Source: Paenibacillus sp. cl123
Lineage (GTDB): Bacteria; Bacillota; Bacilli; Paenibacillales; NBRC-103111
Assembly (NCBI RefSeq): GCF_900101595.1
Contig: NZ_FMYY01000006.1
Location: 148,362-212,361, forward strand
DNA length: 64,000 bases
Direction: 5' to 3'
Made by a program: the position numbers and the translations under genes
The notes under the pieces: generated by a model
What the model saw: the letters and a program-made list of their open reading frames with translations, nothing else
Told to the model about the DNA's origin: nothing
Databases searched by the model: none
Shown here: positions 60,079 to 64,000 of the stretch, piece by piece
Layout of the letters: each line of letters begins with the position of its first letter
How positions within the stretch are numbered: the first letter of the stretch is position 1

Positions 60079-62313
60079 ATGTTTGATTGGCTAGGATTTC
60101 GCCGGGGGTTGCCCCTCTGGTGGTCGTATCGGCTTAACCGGGGGCTTAAGAAAGATGTGGAGGATATCTTCGAAGGGATCGCAGCGACTCGCCGGGAGCT
60201 GCTGGTCGGTTGGGCGGACGAGTATTGGGGGCATCTGGACCGGCTTCTGGAGAGGCTGACGGACGATGGGGCCGTCGCGGTCCGGGGGGAAGAGGCAGCT
60301 TCCGGACCGGATATGTCAGGCTGGGACGCGTACTGCGCCTCCATGCGCCAGAGGGCGCCGGACTTCTCCGAGCTGTTCGTGCTGGATGAGCAGGGCAAGG
60401 TCATCTACTCCACCTACAAGCCTCACGTCGCTGCCGCGTACGGCGACCAGAGCGTGATCGGTCCCGGCCTGCAGTACTCCCGCTCTCAGGGGGAGGGCGG
60501 GCGCTGCTTGTTCGGCCCGTATGCCGATCCGATAACCATGAGGATCGGACCGAGCACTTCGAGCTTCCACGATGAGATGACGCTGCTGTTTATTTTACCG
60601 TTCGGGCAGGAAGGCGGATGGCGAGGGGCGCTCTGCGGCCGGGTGCCCAATGATGTGATCGGCGATCTGATCCAGCGGGAGTCCGGCCATGTGTATCCCG
60701 ATTCGGGAGACAATTATTTGTTCATGGCTGCCGCCGGACCGCTGACGCATATCGCGCCCGGTACGGCATTATCCCGGAGCCGATTCGAGGATCGGACTTT
60801 TACGCACGGCGAGAACCTGAAGGACGGCGTGACGACGGATTGGGGGAAGGTGACGGTGAGGGAGCATACGGAGCTCGAGCTTCGTTTCACCGATCCGGCT
60901 ACAGGCGAGCTTCACCCCGGCGTAGCGAACACGATCAAGAACGGCAGCCATCTGTTCGTCGCTTTCCCCGGTTATTCGGATTATCGGCATATTCCTGTCA
61001 TCGGCAAGGGGGTCACGTTCCGGCTGGCGCATTGTCCCGATCTGTGGGGAATGATGTGCGAAGGGGATCTGGAGGAGGTATACCGGGTCCGCGGAATGAA
61101 TTGGCGGCTGTTCCGGCTGCAGCTGCCCTGGATCGGCATCGGAGCTGTCGTCGCGGCCGGGATCATCGGGCTGCTGGCGCGGGAAAGCATGCCGTTCTGG
61201 CTGACGGGCCTGGCTGCCGGTCTGCTCCAGGCCGTGATCGGCCTGTTGATTGCCTCGGTATTGTATCGCAAGGGGACGTCGCCGCTGTCCGGCTACTTGC
61301 AGCAGATCATGCGGTTTATCCGGATGAACGCCGAGGGGAAAGGCGACTTGACGCAGCGACTGAAGCCGGAGCTTTTCCGGGGGGACGAATCGCGGGAGCT
61401 GGCCAAATGGATCAATAATATGATCGACTCGCTGGAGGGGGTTATGCTGCAAGTGAAGCGGGCGGCGGCTGATGTGCTGTCCAGTCAGCGGCAGCTCCAT
61501 GCCTCGACCGATGCGACCGCCGGCTCTACGGAGCGGATGAACGGCAAGATTGGCGATATGATCCGTTCGCTGCGCAGGCAGCTTCAGGATATCGATCAAG
61601 CCAAGGATGCCGTCGAGGAGATGAAGCAAACGCTGCGCGAGCTCGAAAGCCACGCATCCGGCCAGATCGCCGTAGCGCATCATGAAGTGGAGCGGATCGG
61701 CGACAAGATGTCTCACATCACCTCCAAGGTGGAGGAGACGCATCGGACGATAGGGACATTCATGGAGACGACCGGGGAGATCAGCAGTGTGCTGCAGGTG
61801 ATTGAAGAGATATCGGCGAGAACGAATCTGCTGGCCTTGAATGCATCCATCGAGGCGGCTCGGGTAGGCGAGCACGGCAAGGGCTTTGCCGTCGTTGCCT
61901 CCGAGATTCGCAAGCTGGCCGATCTGACCCGGCAGTCCACCGAGGAGATTCACGACACTATCCAGCGCATATCGGCTCATGCGGAGAAGGCATTTGCTTC
62001 CATGGAGGAAGGAAGCCGGGTAGTGGAGGAGGGCAGCGTGCTGGCGGCGGCCGCTTCCGAATTGCTAAGCGATGCTTCGGGCAATGATTCCCTGAAGATG
62101 CAGGTGATCGACGAGGTGGTCCGGCTGATGGAGCGCATCGCGGGGATCAGCAAGGATAACCGGCTCATATCCCGCGAGGTGGAGGGCAATGTGCAGGAGC
62201 TGATGGCGGATACCGGGCAGGTGAAGCTGACCAGCAAGCGTGTCGAGTCGATTACGGCATTCCTGGAGCAGCTCGTCAATCAGTTCCAGCTGAACGAAAC
62301 GCGCATACGCTAG
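60079..62313 (+). CDS. Methyl-accepting chemotaxis-like protein with cytosolic N-terminal sensor
   Basis: 744 residues. There is no N-terminal TM. A sensor region of about 340 residues (helical start, then PAS/Cache-like strands: [20 protein letters not shown]) precedes a two-helix membrane hairpin (about 350-397), a HAMP-like segment, and an MCP signalling tip [28 protein letters not shown] (about 577-605, quoted in part order). The tip is conserved enough to bind CheW/CheA. Placing the sensor in the cytoplasm with the membrane hairpin in the middle is unusual. ATG 60079 lies behind GTAGGTGGGGG; the GTG at 60070 is too close. Confidence 0.8.
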   Translation: MFDWLGFRRGLPLWWSYRLNRGLKKDVEDIFEGIAATRRELLVGWADEYWGHLDRLLERLTDDGAVAVRGEEAASGPDMSGWDAYCASMRQRAPDFSELFVLDEQGKVIYSTYKPHVAAAYGDQSVIGPGLQYSRSQGEGGRCLFGPYADPITMRIGPSTSSFHDEMTLLFILPFGQEGGWRGALCGRVPNDVIGDLIQRESGHVYPDSGDNYLFMAAAGPLTHIAPGTALSRSRFEDRTFTHGENLKDGVTTDWGKVTVREHTELELRFTDPATGELHPGVANTIKNGSHLFVAFPGYSDYRHIPVIGKGVTFRLAHCPDLWGMMCEGDLEEVYRVRGMNWRLFRLQLPWIGIGAVVAAGIIGLLARESMPFWLTGLAAGLLQAVIGLLIASVLYRKGTSPLSGYLQQIMRFIRMNAEGKGDLTQRLKPELFRGDESRELAKWINNMIDSLEGVMLQVKRAAADVLSSQRQLHASTDATAGSTERMNGKIGDMIRSLRRQLQDIDQAKDAVEEMKQTLRELESHASGQIAVAHHEVERIGDKMSHITSKVEETHRTIGTFMETTGEISSVLQVIEEISARTNLLALNASIEAARVGEHGKGFAVVASEIRKLADLTRQSTEEIHDTIQRISAHAEKAFASMEEGSRVVEEGSVLAAAASELLSDASGNDSLKMQVIDEVVRLMERIAGISKDNRLISREVEGNVQELMADTGQVKLTSKRVESITAFLEQLVNQFQLNETRIR

Positions 62314-62357
62314 AAGTCCGGTCAATAGGAGGCCGGAAAGCCGGAGAGCCTATGGGG

Positions 62358-62432
62358 AGTTGGACACAGCGAATAGAAACCCCGACCGGCCGCGGGCTGC
62401 GCGTTATGCGCCGGATTTCCGGGGCTATGTGG
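62358..62432. repeat. Dispersed repeat copy B (partner at 53382-53452)
   Basis: See copy A. It lies in the gap between the MCP-like gene and the end of the convergent PAS-kinase-REC gene. Confidence 0.4.
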
Positions 62433-62438
62433 CAAACA

Positions 62439-62464
62439 GGCGACCGGGGAATGGCCCGGTCGCC
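62439..62464. terminator. Weak hairpin between convergent genes
   Basis: GGCGACCGG pairs with CCGGTCGCC (9 bp) in the convergent gap. No T run follows on either strand. Confidence 0.35.
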
Positions 62465-62492
62465 GGCTCGGGAGCTTATGATCCCCGCGAGT

Positions 62493-64000
62493 CTAGTCCT
62501 CCCGCTGGGGCTTAGGTTCGATCTGTATATGGTCTGCGCTCAAGGTTACCGAATCGATCTCGATGCCTTGGCGGGCCAGGCTGGAGCGGATGAGCCCTTC
62601 ATCCCCCGAAGGAAACACGTAGGTCGGCCGCTGCTCGCTGCGCTGCAGCAGCTGCTCGGCGACCTGCAGCAGCTTCTCCATGGAGAACGGCTTGCGCAGG
62701 TAGGTTTCCCCTTCCTTCTCCCGGTAATCGAGAGGGGGGTCCATGGCGGACGAGACGATGACCGGCGTCCGGTGCAGCTTGGGGTGGCGGTACAGCTCGG
62801 CGATGAAATCCCAGCCGCTCTTGGCCCCTTCGAGCCCGATGTCCACGATGCACAGCCGGGGCGGCGTTTGGGGATGGCTCTCCAGCGCGAGCAGCCCCTC
62901 CTCGGCGGAACGCAGATGGACGGTCGGCAGCTGCAGTTTCTGCAAGCCCACCTGAATCAGCTTGGCGAGGTTGTCGTCATCCTCAAGAAGCAGGATGCCA
63001 TGATTCGGATTCATGCCGCGATAGGCGCTGAGCGTTACGGTAAATACGCTCCCCTGGCCCATAACCGATTCGAAATCGATCGTTCCTTGATGGGCCTCTA
63101 CGATCTCGCGGACGATCGACAGGCCAAGCCCTGTCCCGCCGATCTGGCGCCGGTCGGAATTGTCGACGCGGTAAAATTTGGAGAACAGCTTGTCCCTCGC
63201 TTCCTCCGGGATGCCGAGTCCGTAATCCTGCACGCGGAAGCGGACGTGGTCGCCGTCGGCCTCGAGGAAGACATCCACCTGACTGGCATTCGGCGAGTAC
63301 TTGATGGCGTTGCTGAGCAAGTTATGCGCCACCTGCATCAGGCGGTCGGCATCGGCGCGAACCCAGACTTCCTGCTCGGGCAGGTGCAGGCGGATCGTGT
63401 GGCTCTGCCTGCTGCTCCATTGCCCGGCGGCTTCCCGTATCAGCTCGCCCAGCTCCAGCGGAAGCAGCCGGTATTCCTGCTTGCCGGCTTCCATCCGCTG
63501 CAGGTCGAGAAAGTCGTTGATCAGCGTGGATAGACGGGTTGCTTCTTTATAGACCGTTTGCAGATATCTCTGCTGCTTCTCCGGCGTCAGCTGGCGGTGC
63601 AGCAAAATTTCGATGAAGCCAAGCACGCTGGCCAGCGGGGTCCGGAGCTCGTGAGAGACGATGCTGATGAATTCATTTTTCAACTCGTCGATTTTCTCTT
63701 CCTCCGTCCGGTCGCGGAACACAAACAGGTATCCTTGCTCTTGCTGGAGCGCGGAGTCGCCGACCTTGGTGGCGTAAAGCTCCACGTATCGCGATTGCTC
63801 GCCGGACGCGAGGGGAAAGCGCTCCGAGAAACGGTCCAGTTTGCCGGCGAGCAGCTCCTCGAAGGAGGCAAGCGCCTGGCGTCCGGCGTCCGACCCGGCG
63901 AGCATATGCCGGCTCAGGTCCAGAAGAGGCGCGCCTACGGGATGCTCCATGCCGGACAGCTCGAGCATCCGATGGTTCGCGAACATAATGCGGCCGCGAT
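62493..64000 (-). CDS. PAS-histidine kinase-REC hybrid, 5' end outside the window
   Basis: The frame runs off the right edge; the visible codons before the first in-frame ATG (63986) read GRI then MFANHRMLELSG, a PAS-domain core, so the true start lies beyond. Visible part, about 500 residues: PAS, HisKA with SHELRTPLASVLG, HATPase with LLSNAIKYSPN and GGTGLGLSIV, and a C-terminal REC with LLEDDDNLAKL, VDIGLEG (phospho-acceptor Asp) and RKPFSMEKL, then about 35 further residues. HATPase and REC are in one chain, so phosphotransfer may be internal. Confidence 0.88.
   Translation of the reverse strand, partial: RGRIMFANHRMLELSGMEHPVGAPLLDLSRHMLAGSDAGRQALASFEELLAGKLDRFSERFPLASGEQSRYVELYATKVGDSALQQEQGYLFVFRDRTEEEKIDELKNEFISIVSHELRTPLASVLGFIEILLHRQLTPEKQQRYLQTVYKEATRLSTLINDFLDLQRMEAGKQEYRLLPLELGELIREAAGQWSSRQSHTIRLHLPEQEVWVRADADRLMQVAHNLLSNAIKYSPNASQVDVFLEADGDHVRFRVQDYGLGIPEEARDKLFSKFYRVDNSDRRQIGGTGLGLSIVREIVEAHQGTIDFESVMGQGSVFTVTLSAYRGMNPNHGILLLEDDDNLAKLIQVGLQKLQLPTVHLRSAEEGLLALESHPQTPPRLCIVDIGLEGAKSGWDFIAELYRHPKLHRTPVIVSSAMDPPLDYREKEGETYLRKPFSMEKLLQVAEQLLQRSEQRPTYVFPSGDEGLIRSSLARQGIEIDSVTLSADHIQIEPKPQRED

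Noticed and set aside
62352-63533. Plus-strand frame opposite the PAS-kinase-REC gene
   Set aside because: It is antisense to a kinase with clear motifs; an AGGAGG lies upstream but too far from the ATG.

Overview
The window is a stretch of chromosome from a GC-rich, spore-forming Firmicute, most likely a Paenibacillus or close relative. The signs are strong AGGAGG-type ribosome binding sites, frequent GTG and TTG starts, a CotD-type coat gene with a mother-cell sigma-K/E-like promoter, spo0M, EcsC and DinB family proteins, HxlR and MocR regulators, a long class A PBP and many two-component kinases. I see no rRNA, tRNA, CRISPR array, transposase or prophage genes.

Layout. 0.2-4.8 kb: a secreted modular pectate lyase followed by a Gfo/Idh/MocA dehydrogenase. 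5-17.4 kb: mostly housekeeping and transport genes (DsbA/FrnE-like protein, an MFS pump divergent from a MocR regulator, a TVP38-type membrane protein, an SRPBCC protein, RsgA GTPase, a second MFS pump), then an exported protein of unknown function beside an overlapping response regulator/kinase pair, and a DinB protein. 17.6-26.9 kb: small genes, glutaminyl-tRNA synthetase, EcsC, DUF72, an HxlR/quinone-reductase pair and the czcD-czcO metal-efflux pair behind a CzrA-like operator. 27-33.5 kb: sporulation-related genes (cotD-like, spo0M), a YrzF-like protein kinase, a REC-PAS-PAS-PAS hybrid kinase, a methyltransferase and a DNA glycosylase. 34-37.5 kb: small unknown genes and a lower-GC cassette (RCC1-repeat protein and DUF6273 protein, divergent from a regulator with two MerR domains). 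37.5-48 kb: PBP1A, an unknown gene, an HAD phosphatase divergent from a LacI regulator, RluF, and a divergently arranged response regulator and 7TM histidine kinase. 48-53.3 kb: an AraC regulator divergent from galK-galE-galT, with well-placed direct repeats at the gal promoter. 53.8-64 kb: a signalling block made of a 1,923-residue soluble poly-HAMP hybrid kinase, an MCP-like receptor of odd topology and a PAS-kinase-REC protein cut by the window end.

Themes. Much of the window is environmental sensing: five histidine kinases, two separate response regulators, one chemoreceptor-like protein and eight one-component regulators (MocR, HxlR, double MerR, LacI, AraC and others inferred from operators). 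The most unusual items are the nine exact-period 92-residue HAMP repeats in the big kinase, a family of roughly 52-bp intergenic tandem repeats found at three places and in both orientations, the RCC1/DUF6273/double-MerR cassette, the tandem modules at the C-terminus of the pectate lyase, and several very small genes with strong ribosome binding sites.

Domain positions are rough. Family assignments come from reading motifs by eye; no database search was run.
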